Part shown: piece by piece, positions 6,710 to 14,701 of the stretch
How positions within the stretch are numbered: position 1 is the stretch's first letter
Layout: each line of letters begins with the position of its first letter
Assembly (NCBI RefSeq): GCF_042665255.1
Contig: NZ_JBHTCD010000039.1
Length of the DNA: 41,510 nucleotides
Reading direction: 5' to 3' (one strand)
From: Insolitispirillum peregrinum
GTDB taxonomy: Bacteria > Pseudomonadota > Alphaproteobacteria > Rhodospirillales > Rhodospirillaceae
Translations under genes and position numbers: made by a program
Notes under the pieces: generated by a model
What the model was told of the DNA's origin: nothing
Database searches by the model: none
Seen by the model: only the letters and a program-made list of their open reading frames with translations

Positions 6710-9700
6710 CTATAATCCGATCCCTTGATCAGGCTTGTGCCCCTTCTGCTGCCCGGCAACCTTGGCCCGGCCAGCGATAACCGCCTTCGCCCCATCCATC
6801 GCACCAGCCAGAGCCTTGGTCTTTGGCTCGGCGAGCTGGATGGCGGCTTTGGCCGGGACGTGTTGCAGGGTCTGTTTCAGGTCGCGCAGGGTGTACTTGC
6901 TGCCGCTGGTCAGGATGACGGCGGTGTTGGCGCGGTCTTCGGGCTTGAGCGTTTTCCAGTGTTCGGCGGCGGTGTGCAGGTCGTAGGCCACCACCACCGT
7001 CTTTGCCGTCCGGACGTCACCCAAAACCGTCAACATTGGCTTTTGGCCCTGCGCGCGGAAATGGCCGATGCCGGTCATCAAGTTGAAGCCCTTCACTTCT
7101 CCCTTGCCGTCCCGCGCTGGCACGATGACGGCGGCGGCGCGGTCGCCGGTGGTGGACAGGTTGGCCAGCCGGATGTGCTCGGCTGCGGGCATGGTGCGCA
7201 GCTCGCCAATGGACAGCGGGCCGATGCGGATGCTGTCCTTGTCGGTCGGGACGGCAGACAGCGGCGTTCCTTGCTCCCAGCCCTGCCGCAGGTCGGTGGC
7301 GTCGAGGCGGCGGCGGTCGGCGGCGTGCAGGGTGGCGCGGGGGCTGAGGGCCTGTGCGCTGGCCTCGGCGTACAGGCGGCTGGTTTCGGCTTTCACATCG
7401 CTGTCGGCGATATCCTTGCCCATCACCGTCGCCACCAGTCGGCGGATGGAGCCGGTCTTTTGGCCCACCATGTCCAGCCAGCGCAAGCCGGTGCCGTTGG
7501 CGTCGGTCAGGATGGCGATGTGCGAGGTGGCGGCGCGATAAATCCGTGCGCCAACGGTGGCGGTGCGCAGGGTCCAGCCGTGGCGCTCGCCGACGCTTTC
7601 CATCACCTTGCACGGGTCTACCAGATGCTCCGGCTTGACGGTTTTGGCGCAGTCGCGGCGGCTGGTGATTTGCCGCAACACCTCGCGGGCCTCGTCGCGG
7701 TCCTGACGACGGAGCCAGTCTTCAAAGCTGGCCGGGAACGGGTTGGCCTGCTGCAAGGCCTCACCGTCGCGGCGGGAGGCTTTGCGGATGGCCGCCCGCT
7801 GCGCCTTGGCCGTGCGGTCGGCCTGTGCCTCGGCCTGTCGGCGTTGCGCCGACGTTTCCAGCCGGCTGGCTTGCTCGCGCTCGCCGGCCAGAGTGGCGTC
7901 AACCTCGGCCAGAGCCTTGTCGCGGGCGGTGCGCAAGACGGCCATCTCCACCGCCAGTCTGGCCGAGTGGGCCTTTTTGTCGGCTTCATACTCGGCGTGC
8001 AGACTGGCCTTGCTGAGTGCGGGTTCCCAGTCCTGACGGGGGTCCGGTTGCTCCTTTGCACCGGAAGAATTGGGAATGTGGGGGCCTTTTTGCTTGGGGT
8101 TTGGTTTTACGGGTTTGGGTGGCTCTCGTTGGACCTGGGTCTGAAGGGGTTGTGGCTGGTGCTGCTCAGCAGCCAGAGGCAGCGAAGATGCTGCCGTTTT
8201 GGTCATCACCCGCGCCATCTGGCGGGCCATCTCGCGCCAGTCGGCGGCGGTTTCGCGGGCGGAGAAGATCACCGCCTCATGCTTTTGCCGGGTCAGCGCC
8301 ACATAGGCAGCCGCATCCTTGTTGGCGTTGGTGTGGTGGGCATAAACCCGGTCGATGGTTGCGCCCTGGCTTTTGTAGGTGGTCCCGGCATAGCCAGCGG
8401 CAAAGCCGCCAAAGCGGGCCTTGCCGGTGAGCGGGATGGCAACGGTGGTGCCGTCTTTCAGGCGGGCATACATCCTGCCGCGTCCCCAGCCGGTCACCGT
8501 GCCCCGGCTGCCGTTGGCAACCCCCAGTTTCTTGTTGGTGGCGGTGAACAGGATGTCCGAGCCGATCCCCAGCGTCTGTTCGCCCCGATCGGTGGCCAGC
8601 GGGCGGGCATCGGTTACCGCGCCGGTGCTGATCAGGTGGCGGGTGATCTCGTCGTTGAACCACGCCACATCCGCATTGGCGTAGGTGGCAATGAACTGGT
8701 CATGGTCGGGATGGGCGGCGCGGTCGCTCTTCCACCGCTCCAGCAGGGCTTCACGGGCCTCGGCGTCGGTGCCGGTGATGTGCAGGCGGCCCGTCTCGGC
8801 ATAGATCCTCATCCCCTGCTCGAATTCGCCACGGGAAAAGTGGGTGGCGGCCTTGTTCTGCTCGGCCTCTTTCTGGCGGGTGATGACGGTCAATTCACCA
8901 GCCGGGTAACGCTGCCCCAGATCGGCGAACAGGCCGCCGCGCTCGACGGCGGGCAACTGGCGGTCATCACCGACCATCAGGATTTTCGCCCCGCGCTCGG
9001 CAGCCAGCTCCAGCAGGGTCTTCATCCGGTCGTTGGACACCATCCCGGCTTCGTCGAGAATCAAAACGGTGTTGGCGTCCCAGTCCAGCAGGCCTTTTTT
9101 GGCTGCATGGAGGATGCTGTCCACCGTCTTGCCCTCGGTGAAGCCGTCGGCAATCATCGCCTGCGCCACAATGTTGGTCGGGGCCAGCCCGATCACCCGG
9201 TGACCACTGTCCCGATGAGCCTCCATCCACGCGCTCATCATGTAGCTCTTGCCGGTCCCGGCGCGGCCTTGCACCACCCCGATACCGTTGGCCTGCAACC
9301 CGCGCCGGAAAGCGTCGAGCTGGTCCGGTCGCATGGTGCGTTTGGCAATCGCTGCCTCAATGGCGGCAGGGTCCAACGGTTTGGCCGGTTGGCTGCGCAG
9401 CGCGGCGGCGGCGGTCTGGGCCTGCTCCTCTTCGGCCAGCACCTCGCGGGTGGTGAAGCGGGCCAGCGTGCGCTTGCCCGGCAGCTCTTCGGCCACCAGA
9501 TGGACCGCCTGCCGGAACAGCTCGGCCTTGATCTGGTTCTGCTGGTCGGGGGAAACGTATTCCTTCAGGTAAACATCAATGTCGCGCTCGGTGAACACTG
9601 CCTTGTCGCGGGTCAGCTCTTGCAGGATGGTGGCCACCTCCTGCGCCTGGGCGCGGCTGTCCCCCTGATAGGGGCCGAGGCGGCTACCGGTATCGGCTGC

Positions 9701-10465
9701 CGACAGGGTGAAGGAGGCTTTGGCGTGGGTGTCGCTGACCGTTTCGCTGATCACAAAGCCTTCGGTGCGGCGCTCGGCAGGCTCAAGGCGCAGGCCAACC
9801 AGCCGCAAGGTGTCGTGGATCTCCTGCCAGCTTTTGGCCTGATCGAGCCTGTCCTTCAGGGCCTCGTTGTCGCGCAGGTAGCGTTCGAGGGAGACTTCGC
9901 CGGTGAAGCGTTCGACCTTTTTCGCCCCCTCGGACAGGGAGCGCAGGAGCTGGCGGTCCTTGACCTCAATGATGAACGCCTCTTCGTTGACGTACTCCAC
10001 GACGTGCGGGCCCCGGTCGTGGGTCCAGCCCTGAGCCAGCTCGATCTCGCGGCAGGTGCGGTCAAGGGTGTAGAAGTCGCCTCTCGGGTGGTGGACGCGG
10101 AAGGTTTCCGGGTGAACGCGATTGATCGCCACATGGACATGCCTGTCCGGGGTGTCGTTGTGGACGGCAGCAATGTACTGGTGGCCCTCGAAACCAAGCG
10201 CCTTGAGCTGGGCGCGGACGGCTTCCTCCGCCTGCTCCGGGGTGGGTTTCTCGAACTCCGGCCACGACAGGATCAGGTGGTATAGCGGGTCATTGGCCCG
10301 GCTGTTGACGTCGGCCACCGCCTGCATCTCTTCGGCAGCGGTTTCAAGGGTCGAGACACCGCCGAAGAAGGTGTGGACGGCCTTGTGGGCCTGCTCGATG
10401 TACTCTTGCAGGCCGACAAAGCCCCGGCCTCCGCCTTCCGGGGTCGGAACACGTTTGGCAATCAT
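6710..10465 (-). CDS. VirD2/MobP-type relaxase fused to a RecD/TraI-like helicase
   Basis: With the ATG at 10465 the protein has 1251 residues; an in-frame start at 10537 would read across an inverted repeat. The relaxase domain fills the first 150 residues. A candidate nicking tyrosine is Y22; the LYHLILSWPE motif carries H63, and HNDTPDRHVHVAINR holds H102, H109 and H111 for metal binding. Helicase motifs follow: Walker A GRAGTGKS (400-407), DEAG (471-474) and a UvrD-like YAGTTYKSQGAT. A basic, coiled-coil Ala/Arg-rich linker and a roughly 350-residue C-terminal region of polyvalent-protein type end the protein. It should nick oriT and unwind the transferred strand. Operon order is mobC, two BRO genes, this gene, arc-like gene. 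Confidence 0.87.
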   Translation of the reverse strand: MIAKRVPTPEGGGRGFVGLQEYIEQAHKAVHTFFGGVSTLETAAEEMQAVADVNSRANDPLYHLILSWPEFEKPTPEQAEEAVRAQLKALGFEGHQYIAAVHNDTPDRHVHVAINRVHPETFRVHHPRGDFYTLDRTCREIELAQGWTHDRGPHVVEYVNEEAFIIEVKDRQLLRSLSEGAKKVERFTGEVSLERYLRDNEALKDRLDQAKSWQEIHDTLRLVGLRLEPAERRTEGFVISETVSDTHAKASFTLSAADTGSRLGPYQGDSRAQAQEVATILQELTRDKAVFTERDIDVYLKEYVSPDQQNQIKAELFRQAVHLVAEELPGKRTLARFTTREVLAEEEQAQTAAAALRSQPAKPLDPAAIEAAIAKRTMRPDQLDAFRRGLQANGIGVVQGRAGTGKSYMMSAWMEAHRDSGHRVIGLAPTNIVAQAMIADGFTEGKTVDSILHAAKKGLLDWDANTVLILDEAGMVSNDRMKTLLELAAERGAKILMVGDDRQLPAVERGGLFADLGQRYPAGELTVITRQKEAEQNKAATHFSRGEFEQGMRIYAETGRLHITGTDAEAREALLERWKSDRAAHPDHDQFIATYANADVAWFNDEITRHLISTGAVTDARPLATDRGEQTLGIGSDILFTATNKKLGVANGSRGTVTGWGRGRMYARLKDGTTVAIPLTGKARFGGFAAGYAGTTYKSQGATIDRVYAHHTNANKDAAAYVALTRQKHEAVIFSARETAADWREMARQMARVMTKTAASSLPLAAEQHQPQPLQTQVQREPPKPVKPNPKQKGPHIPNSSGAKEQPDPRQDWEPALSKASLHAEYEADKKAHSARLAVEMAVLRTARDKALAEVDATLAGEREQASRLETSAQRRQAEAQADRTAKAQRAAIRKASRRDGEALQQANPFPASFEDWLRRQDRDEAREVLRQITSRRDCAKTVKPEHLVDPCKVMESVGERHGWTLRTATVGARIYRAATSHIAILTDANGTGLRWLDMVGQKTGSIRRLVATVMGKDIADSDVKAETSRLYAEASAQALSPRATLHAADRRRLDATDLRQGWEQGTPLSAVPTDKDSIRIGPLSIGELRTMPAAEHIRLANLSTTGDRAAAVIVPARDGKGEVKGFNLMTGIGHFRAQGQKPMLTVLGDVRTAKTVVVAYDLHTAAEHWKTLKPEDRANTAVILTSGSKYTLRDLKQTLQHVPAKAAIQLAEPKTKALAGAMDGAKAVIAGRAKVAGQQKGHKPDQGIGL

Positions 10466-10501
10466 GGGGAATTCCGTTGGATGGTCGGGGGGAATGAAGG
10501 G

Positions 10502-10518
10502 GGTGCAATTTTTGCACC
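10502..10518. promoter_or_regulatory. Inverted repeat before the relaxase gene
   Basis: GGTGCAA and TTGCACC form perfect 7-bp arms around TTT. The site lies 37 bp upstream of the relaxase ATG and just after the preceding gene. It could be an operator for the Arc-like protein, a small attenuator hairpin, or part of a transfer origin. The sequence alone does not decide. Confidence 0.45.
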
Positions 10519-10548
10519 TCCTTCCGGTGGGCAGCACCCGTTGTGCTG

Positions 10549-10947
10549 TCAGTCTGTCGGCTCCATCAGGGACGGGGCCGACATGACTGTCTCCATTCTC
10601 AAAAAGGGTGGGACATCCGCATACATCGTCGTGAAGGCTTTGATGATCTGAGACTGCCCTTTGGAAATCTGGAGCTGGTCACAAAGGCAGAGAAAAGCCC
10701 ACGTCGGAATAATCTGGACCAGCTTTTCTTCCACGTAGGCCATCTGAAAGCGGGCTCCTGACTGGTGGATCGACCGCCCAAGGCTTGTGATCTGCTCCGC
10801 ATCCAGACCAAGGGCCTCCCACAGGTCATCAACGACGCACCACGGGGTGTCGAGGAACTGAAGCGGAGAGGAGACAAACCGGACAGGCGCTTCACAGATA
10901 TGGCCGGTATAGACCGACCTCGGGGTTGCGGAGTGCGGAAAGGACAT
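10549..10947 (-). CDS. Divergent BRO-N-like protein, 132 aa
   Basis: The start at 10947 gives a 132-residue protein; the upstream reading frame continues but has no ribosome site and unlikely composition. The segment LDTPWCVVDDLWEALGLD matches the pattern of BRO N-terminal domains (compare GEPWFVGKDVAEVLGY in the next gene upstream), then a helical part follows. BRO-N domains bind DNA and are found in phage antirepressors and virus proteins. The gene lies between the clear BRO gene and the relaxase gene in one leftward operon. The BRO assignment is by pattern and position and is only moderately sure. Confidence 0.58.
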   Translation of the reverse strand: MSFPHSATPRSVYTGHICEAPVRFVSSPLQFLDTPWCVVDDLWEALGLDAEQITSLGRSIHQSGARFQMAYVEEKLVQIIPTWAFLCLCDQLQISKGQSQIIKAFTTMYADVPPFLRMETVMSAPSLMEPTD

Positions 10948-11083
10948 GGCATGTCTTTCAGGAAGTGCAGGGAAATGATGGGGTCGTGTTTTGCTGCTCC
11001 ACAGCGCCCATGATGGCGTGCCCTGCCTGTTGGCTGGAGGCAAAGGGGATAACGTTTCGTTACCCCCTTCTGAGGTGTGGCGA

Positions 11084-11698
11084 TTACGCCGGGGCTTGTT
11101 CGGCGTCCTGCATCTTCTTAACGCTGATGCGAATGTGCTCAACGTAAGCGGTGGTGGTTTCCGCAAGCGTCGCAATGGTTTGAGCGTCAAAGCCTTCCTT
11201 GATCAGACGTTCAATCGTGAACCAATGGCGATTCCTGGCAATCCACTGGTCATGCACTCTCCGCAGCTCCTCAAGGTCATTCAGCGCCTTGATGTGCTTT
11301 TGCTGGAGCGTGACCAGCTCATTGGTCAGGCGCTGCTCGCGTTCGCTGGAGCCCTGCTCCGGGCCAGAGCCAACGGCATATTTCCCGGTCTTGCGGATGG
11401 TGGGCAGGATCACCTCGAACACCAGAGCCTCGAACTCCTGCGCTGCCGGAAGGGTGCTGGAAATCATCAGGCGGAGCACATCGGGTTCGGACAGGACGCG
11501 GACCTGCTGAGATCGCCCGAGGCTATCGACGATGGGGTGGCGTTTTGCCACCCCACGACAATGCTGCTTCATCGCATTGGTCGTATCGGCATAGCCCAGA
11601 ACCTCGGCCACATCCTTGCCAACGAACCATGGTTCGCCGTCAATCTCGACCACACGAACGGCATGGCTGTTAAATTCAAACGGGATAACAGTGCTCAT
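11084..11698 (-). CDS. BRO-family N-terminal domain protein (phage antirepressor-like)
   Basis: The protein has 204 residues. The BRO-N domain spans about 1-110: VRVVEIDGEPWFVGKDVAEV, LGY, then VLSEPDVLRLMISSTLPAA and FEALVFEVILPTIRKTGKYA. These are typical of Bro-N. A coiled coil (about 120-160) and a helical tail with a resolvase-like helix-turn-helix, ERLIKEGFDAQTIATLAETT, follow. AAGGAGA precedes the ATG, and the ATGA overlap with the mobC-like stop indicates coupling. BRO-N proteins bind DNA; a role in controlling or assisting transfer is inferred from the operon. Confidence 0.85.
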   Translation of the reverse strand: MSTVIPFEFNSHAVRVVEIDGEPWFVGKDVAEVLGYADTTNAMKQHCRGVAKRHPIVDSLGRSQQVRVLSEPDVLRLMISSTLPAAQEFEALVFEVILPTIRKTGKYAVGSGPEQGSSEREQRLTNELVTLQQKHIKALNDLEELRRVHDQWIARNRHWFTIERLIKEGFDAQTIATLAETTTAYVEHIRISVKKMQDAEQAPA

Positions 11699-12177
11699 CA
11701 GTCTTCTCCTTGAGGTACGCCAAGCCGCTCGGCCTGGCTGTTGAGAGTGGTGGTTGCGGCCTCCAGGGCGGCAAGGATGTCACGCACGGAAGCCAGCTCG
11801 CCGCCCATTGGCAGGCGGGCGATGGTCAGCATCTGGCCCTTGCCCTTAAAGACGCCATCGCCGTGTTCCATCCATGTTTTCAAGAGGTTGCCGAGGCGGG
11901 CAATGTCGGCACGGGTCTGTTTGACCTCGGCCAGAGCCTCGGCTGCCGCACCAATCGCCACCACCGACGGCGGGCGCTTGCGGCGAAGAGCTGCCGTGCG
12001 CATCAGTCTGGGGAGTGTCATCCGGGCATTGGCCGATGCCGTGGGCGGGAGCCGCTCGTTCCACTGCTCGGCCTGTTCAGTCAGCGTCGCCCATTCTTCC
12101 GGGGACAACCGCACAGACACTTTGTGCGGTCGCGCCCGGCATCCAGAGCGGGGCTTGCCGTCTCCCTTTCGCGCCAT
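11698..12177 (-). CDS. MobC-like mobilization accessory protein
   Basis: The protein has 159 residues with a basic N-terminus (MARKGDGKPRSGCRARPHKV) and then a strand plus helices typical of MobC-type ribbon-helix-helix relaxosome proteins (VSVRLSPEEWATLTEQAEQW, then an Ala/Arg-rich helix and ADIARLGNLLKTWM). MobC proteins bind oriT and help melt the nick region for the relaxase. AAAGGGA lies just before the ATG. It is the first gene of the leftward transfer operon, and the inverted repeats just upstream (12223-12264) are where such a protein would bind. Confidence 0.72.
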   Translation of the reverse strand: MARKGDGKPRSGCRARPHKVSVRLSPEEWATLTEQAEQWNERLPPTASANARMTLPRLMRTAALRRKRPPSVVAIGAAAEALAEVKQTRADIARLGNLLKTWMEHGDGVFKGKGQMLTIARLPMGGELASVRDILAALEAATTTLNSQAERLGVPQGED

Positions 12178-12222
12178 GTTGCATCCCTTTTCCTGCCGTA
12201 TCCGAAAAGCCCCCCGCAGGGG

Positions 12223-12264
12223 TAACGACAGGGGACGGACGCCAACGGGCCTACCCTGTCGTTA
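12223..12264. other. Large inverted repeat upstream of mobC; candidate oriT region
   Basis: TAACGACAGGG (12223-12233) and CCCTGTCGTTA (12254-12264) pair perfectly over 11 bp around a 20-base loop. A TCCTGC at 12191-12196, matching the core of VirD2/IncP-type nick sites (TCCTG with the cut before the next base), lies 26 bp away toward mobC. A short repeat GTCGTTATTT at 12258 recurs at 12339. Location beside the mobC start and the relaxase type support an oriT; this is inference. Confidence 0.45.
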
Positions 12265-12360
12265 TTTTGTTTGACGGCAGGAAGTATAGGTTAATCCAAA
12301 TTCCAAGTAACGATCAAAGACTGAGAAACTCTGAGAAAGTCGTTATTTGTTTTGGTGAAG

Positions 12361-12480
12361 ACTCTGAGAAACTCTGAGAAACTCTGAGAAACTCTGAGAA
12401 ACTCTGAGAAACTCTGAGAAACTCTGAGAAACTCTGAGAAACTCTGAGAAACTCTGAGAAACTCTGAGAAACTCTGAGAA
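12361..12480. repeat. Twelve perfect tandem copies of a 10-bp repeat
   Basis: ACTCTGAGAA is repeated 12 times without a single change. One further full copy and a partial copy lie at 12320-12337, separated by 23 bp. The 10-bp period is close to one DNA helix turn, so a bound protein would sit on one face of the helix. The array lies between the mobC promoter region and the serine recombinase gene. It could be an iteron-like, accessory or slippage-prone spacer element. Any coding potential across it is a by-product of the repeat. Confidence 0.95.
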
Positions 12481-12564
12481 ACGTCCATCCATCCTCATTT
12501 TTGGACAGCCCTATTCCTTATGTGTTAGGTATGTCGGGCGTCTGTGGCCGCATCAAAAGTAGAA

Positions 12565-12580
12565 TGGATTGTGCAATCCA
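12565..12580. repeat. Palindrome with 2-bp centre upstream of the recombinase
   Basis: TGGATTG and CAATCCA flank a TG centre, 21 bp before the recombinase start. A perfect 7-bp arm palindrome around two bases fits an operator, and also the general form of serine-recombinase crossover sites, where the exchange occurs at a central dinucleotide. Neither function is shown. Confidence 0.5.
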
Positions 12581-12601
12581 AAAGCTATTCATGGGAATAC
12601 A

Positions 12602-14140
12602 ATGACACCCCCAACCATCCGCATTGCTGTGTATGCCCGCTACTCCTCGGACATTCAGTCCCCAACTAGCATTGCCGACCAGATTGCGGCGTGCAGGGCG
12701 TTTATTGATCAAATGTTTCTTGCAGAGGCTATTGAGGTGGCAGTGTTCGAGGATGCAGCCTTGTCCGGGGCAACCATGCACCAGCGGGCAGGCATCCAGA
12801 GCCTGATCCGTCACGTTCAGGCAGAGCAGGTTGATGTGGTGGTGGCTGAGGGCATTGATCGCCTGTCGCGGTCGATTGCGGATATGGCCGTGCTCTTTGA
12901 CCTTTTTGTGCATTCAGGTACGCGCCTGATTACCATCCATGAGAAGGAGGTGTCCGACATCCACGTCGGCATCAAAGGCACCATGAACAAACTCTTTCTG
13001 AAAGACCTCAAGGCCCGCATCCGGCGCGGTCAAGCCGCCCGCACAGAGCGGGGCCTGGTGATGGGCCCCTCGTCATTCGGCTATCGTGCGGTGAAAGTGA
13101 CGCCAGACGGTGAAGTGGTCAGTGGCGTTAAGGAGATTGATCCAGCCGAAGCGGAGATAGTCCGGCATATCTATGCGCGATTTATCGCTGGTGACACTCT
13201 TCCGATGATTGTTGCCGAGATGAACGAACGGAAGATCCCGCGCCGTCGAGCTACCCGGTGGCTTGAATCAATGGTGCGGAAAATCCTGACCAATCCTATT
13301 TACAAGGGGGAGGTCATCTATCAGCGCACCACCAAAAGCCGTGATCCGCTCACCGGTAAGGTGCATACCCAGCGGGTGCCCCGATCAGACTGGGTATCCA
13401 GCCAGAATGAAGAGTTGCGCATCGTCAGCGATGAGCTGTGGCGTGATGCCCAGGTGCGAATGGTTGCGGGCAAAGAGAAAGTTGTCCGTCCTCTCAAGGA
13501 GATTGCCAGCCATCAGCGCGTGCTGACCGATTATGTTTTTTGTGGCAGCTGCGGGGCGGTTAAGCATGTCGCCCATGTGGGGCGCTATGTTTGCTCCGGT
13601 AATCGCTATTACCGAAGCTGCAAGAACGCACGCGGGACCACGGAGCAGGACGCCCGCGAAGCCCTGTTTGCGGCTTTGGAAAAGACCGTGAAGCGCCTGC
13701 CACCCCTGCGGCCTTCGATCTTGAAGGCTTACGATGCGGACATTCGCAGGCGGCATGACCTCGACCAGCGCCGGGTCGAAGTCGCTGGCCGCATCGACCG
13801 GCTGATGCAGGCCGTCGAAGACGGCGTTGATGTTGCTTCTGCGGTCGAGCGCATCAAGGCGCTTCAATTGGAGCAAACGAAGCTCGCCAAGACGATCAAT
13901 TTCGAGCAAATCCCGCGTATTGGGACTGATCTGGAAATCCGTGATGACCTGTTGCTCGGCCTCGACCGGCTCCGCTCTGAAATAGAGCGCGAGCCGGTGC
14001 GGGAGATGCTGTTGATCCTCAAGCCGCGCATCGTCATGACCCCGATCAGTGGCCAGTATCGGGGCGAGACGATCTCGATTGAGGTGTCAAAAGAGGTCGA
14101 TCCATGGGCGCGGTTGTGGATACAAATGAATAAGGGGTAA
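12602..14140 (+). CDS. Large serine recombinase / integrase
   Basis: With the ATG at 12602 the protein has 512 residues, the usual size. The catalytic domain begins AVYARYSSDIQS with the nucleophile expected at S15, R13 beside it, and GIDRLSRS providing R87 and R90. The Recombinase domain (about 170-280) has the usual ILTNPIYKGEVIYQ. A zinc ribbon follows at about 315-345 (CGSCG, then C, then C), then a coiled coil with KALQLEQTKLAKTI. Such enzymes integrate and excise phages and conjugative elements by a concerted four-strand break. The gene lies in the middle of the visible element, not at its right end. A perfect hairpin follows the stop. Confidence 0.93.
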   Translation: MTPPTIRIAVYARYSSDIQSPTSIADQIAACRAFIDQMFLAEAIEVAVFEDAALSGATMHQRAGIQSLIRHVQAEQVDVVVAEGIDRLSRSIADMAVLFDLFVHSGTRLITIHEKEVSDIHVGIKGTMNKLFLKDLKARIRRGQAARTERGLVMGPSSFGYRAVKVTPDGEVVSGVKEIDPAEAEIVRHIYARFIAGDTLPMIVAEMNERKIPRRRATRWLESMVRKILTNPIYKGEVIYQRTTKSRDPLTGKVHTQRVPRSDWVSSQNEELRIVSDELWRDAQVRMVAGKEKVVRPLKEIASHQRVLTDYVFCGSCGAVKHVAHVGRYVCSGNRYYRSCKNARGTTEQDAREALFAALEKTVKRLPPLRPSILKAYDADIRRRHDLDQRRVEVAGRIDRLMQAVEDGVDVASAVERIKALQLEQTKLAKTINFEQIPRIGTDLEIRDDLLLGLDRLRSEIEREPVREMLLILKPRIVMTPISGQYRGETISIEVSKEVDPWARLWIQMNKG

Positions 14141-14147
14141 TGAACCA

Positions 14148-14189
14148 GGTGACAGAGCCGGGGAGCAAGCGCATCCCGGCTCTGTCACC
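14148..14189 (+). terminator. Perfect 15-bp hairpin after the recombinase gene
   Basis: GGTGACAGAGCCGGG and CCCGGCTCTGTCACC pair over 15 bp with a 12-base loop, eight bases after the stop. The following CCTGTTTC is only weakly T-rich. A transcription terminator is most likely, though it might also shield the repeat array just downstream. Confidence 0.7.
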
Positions 14190-14200
14190 CTGTTTCAGGT

Positions 14201-14375
14201 TGTACCCATCATAAGGTACAGTATCTTCTGTTTTGTGCTGTACCCATCATAGGGTACAGTATCTTCTGCTTTGTGCTGTACCCTATGATGGGTACATTAA
14301 TTGATCAAACACTTACTGTACCCAGTGTAGGGTACAGTAAGAATTGAATCGTCTATGTACCCAAAGATAGGTGCA
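14201..14375. repeat. Array of five 20-bp palindromes spaced 38-40 bp
   Basis: Units start at 14201, 14239, 14277, 14317 and 14356. The consensus is TGTACCC, six bases, GGGTACA. Units 2, 3 and 4 are perfect; unit 1 has one arm mismatch and unit 5 two. Units 1 and 2 belong to a 38-bp direct duplication differing at two bases; unit 3 is unit 2 inverted. Unit 5 overlaps the ribosome site of the next gene (ATG at 14378). The layout suggests a multi-operator control region, a partition-like site or iterons, bound by a dimeric protein. Confidence 0.92.
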
Positions 14376-14377
14376 CC

Positions 14378-14701
14378 ATGGAATTCCGAAAGCACGGCGA
14401 CCGAATCAAGCTGTACCGCTATCTGGCCGACGAGCGTCGCCGGTGCATGCTGGGGTCGATCTCCAACGACATCACCGAACTGGCAGACGTTGATCCGGCC
14501 CTGCTGGCCAAGCTGGAGCCGATGGAGGTCAAGCAACTTCGTGCCTGGTTTACCGGTGCCCGGCCACGGGTTGCCAGACAGACAGCCGCCAGCCTGAGTG
14601 CGCTGGCGGCAAAGATGACCGCCCTTTACAACAGCTTACCACAAGAGGAGCAGCAAGCCTTGCATCAGAGGGTGATGGCAGAGATGCAGGCGTGGCGCTG
14701 A
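14378..14701 (+). CDS. Hypothetical protein downstream of the palindrome array, 107 aa
   Basis: The family is not recognised. The N-terminus is strongly basic (MEFRKHGDRIKLYRYLADER) and the rest is helical, with QTAASLSALAAKMTALYNSL near the end, compatible with a small DNA-binding or adaptor protein. Its ribosome site (AGGTG) is part of the fifth palindrome, so binding to the array would directly limit its expression. This makes the protein a natural candidate for the array-binding factor. That link is inference. Its last 37 bases overlap the convergent gene on the other strand. Confidence 0.65.
   Translation: MEFRKHGDRIKLYRYLADERRRCMLGSISNDITELADVDPALLAKLEPMEVKQLRAWFTGARPRVARQTAASLSALAAKMTALYNSLPQEEQQALHQRVMAEMQAWR

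Noticed and set aside
6725..10285. Very long plus-strand reading frame opposite the relaxase gene
   Set aside because: It mirrors the GC-rich third positions of the relaxase gene; composition is Gly/Ala/Val/Gln-rich without domain motifs, while the minus strand has clear relaxase and helicase motifs.
12291..12488. Minus-strand reading frame with repeated SQSFSEFLRV units
   Set aside because: It is a by-product of the 10-bp tandem repeat, which stays open in several frames; it lacks a ribosome site and similarity outside the repeat.
14201..14375. CRISPR-like array
   Set aside because: Repeats are only 20 bp and palindromic, one is inverted, the intervals are about 18-20 bp and partly repeated themselves, and no cas gene is near.
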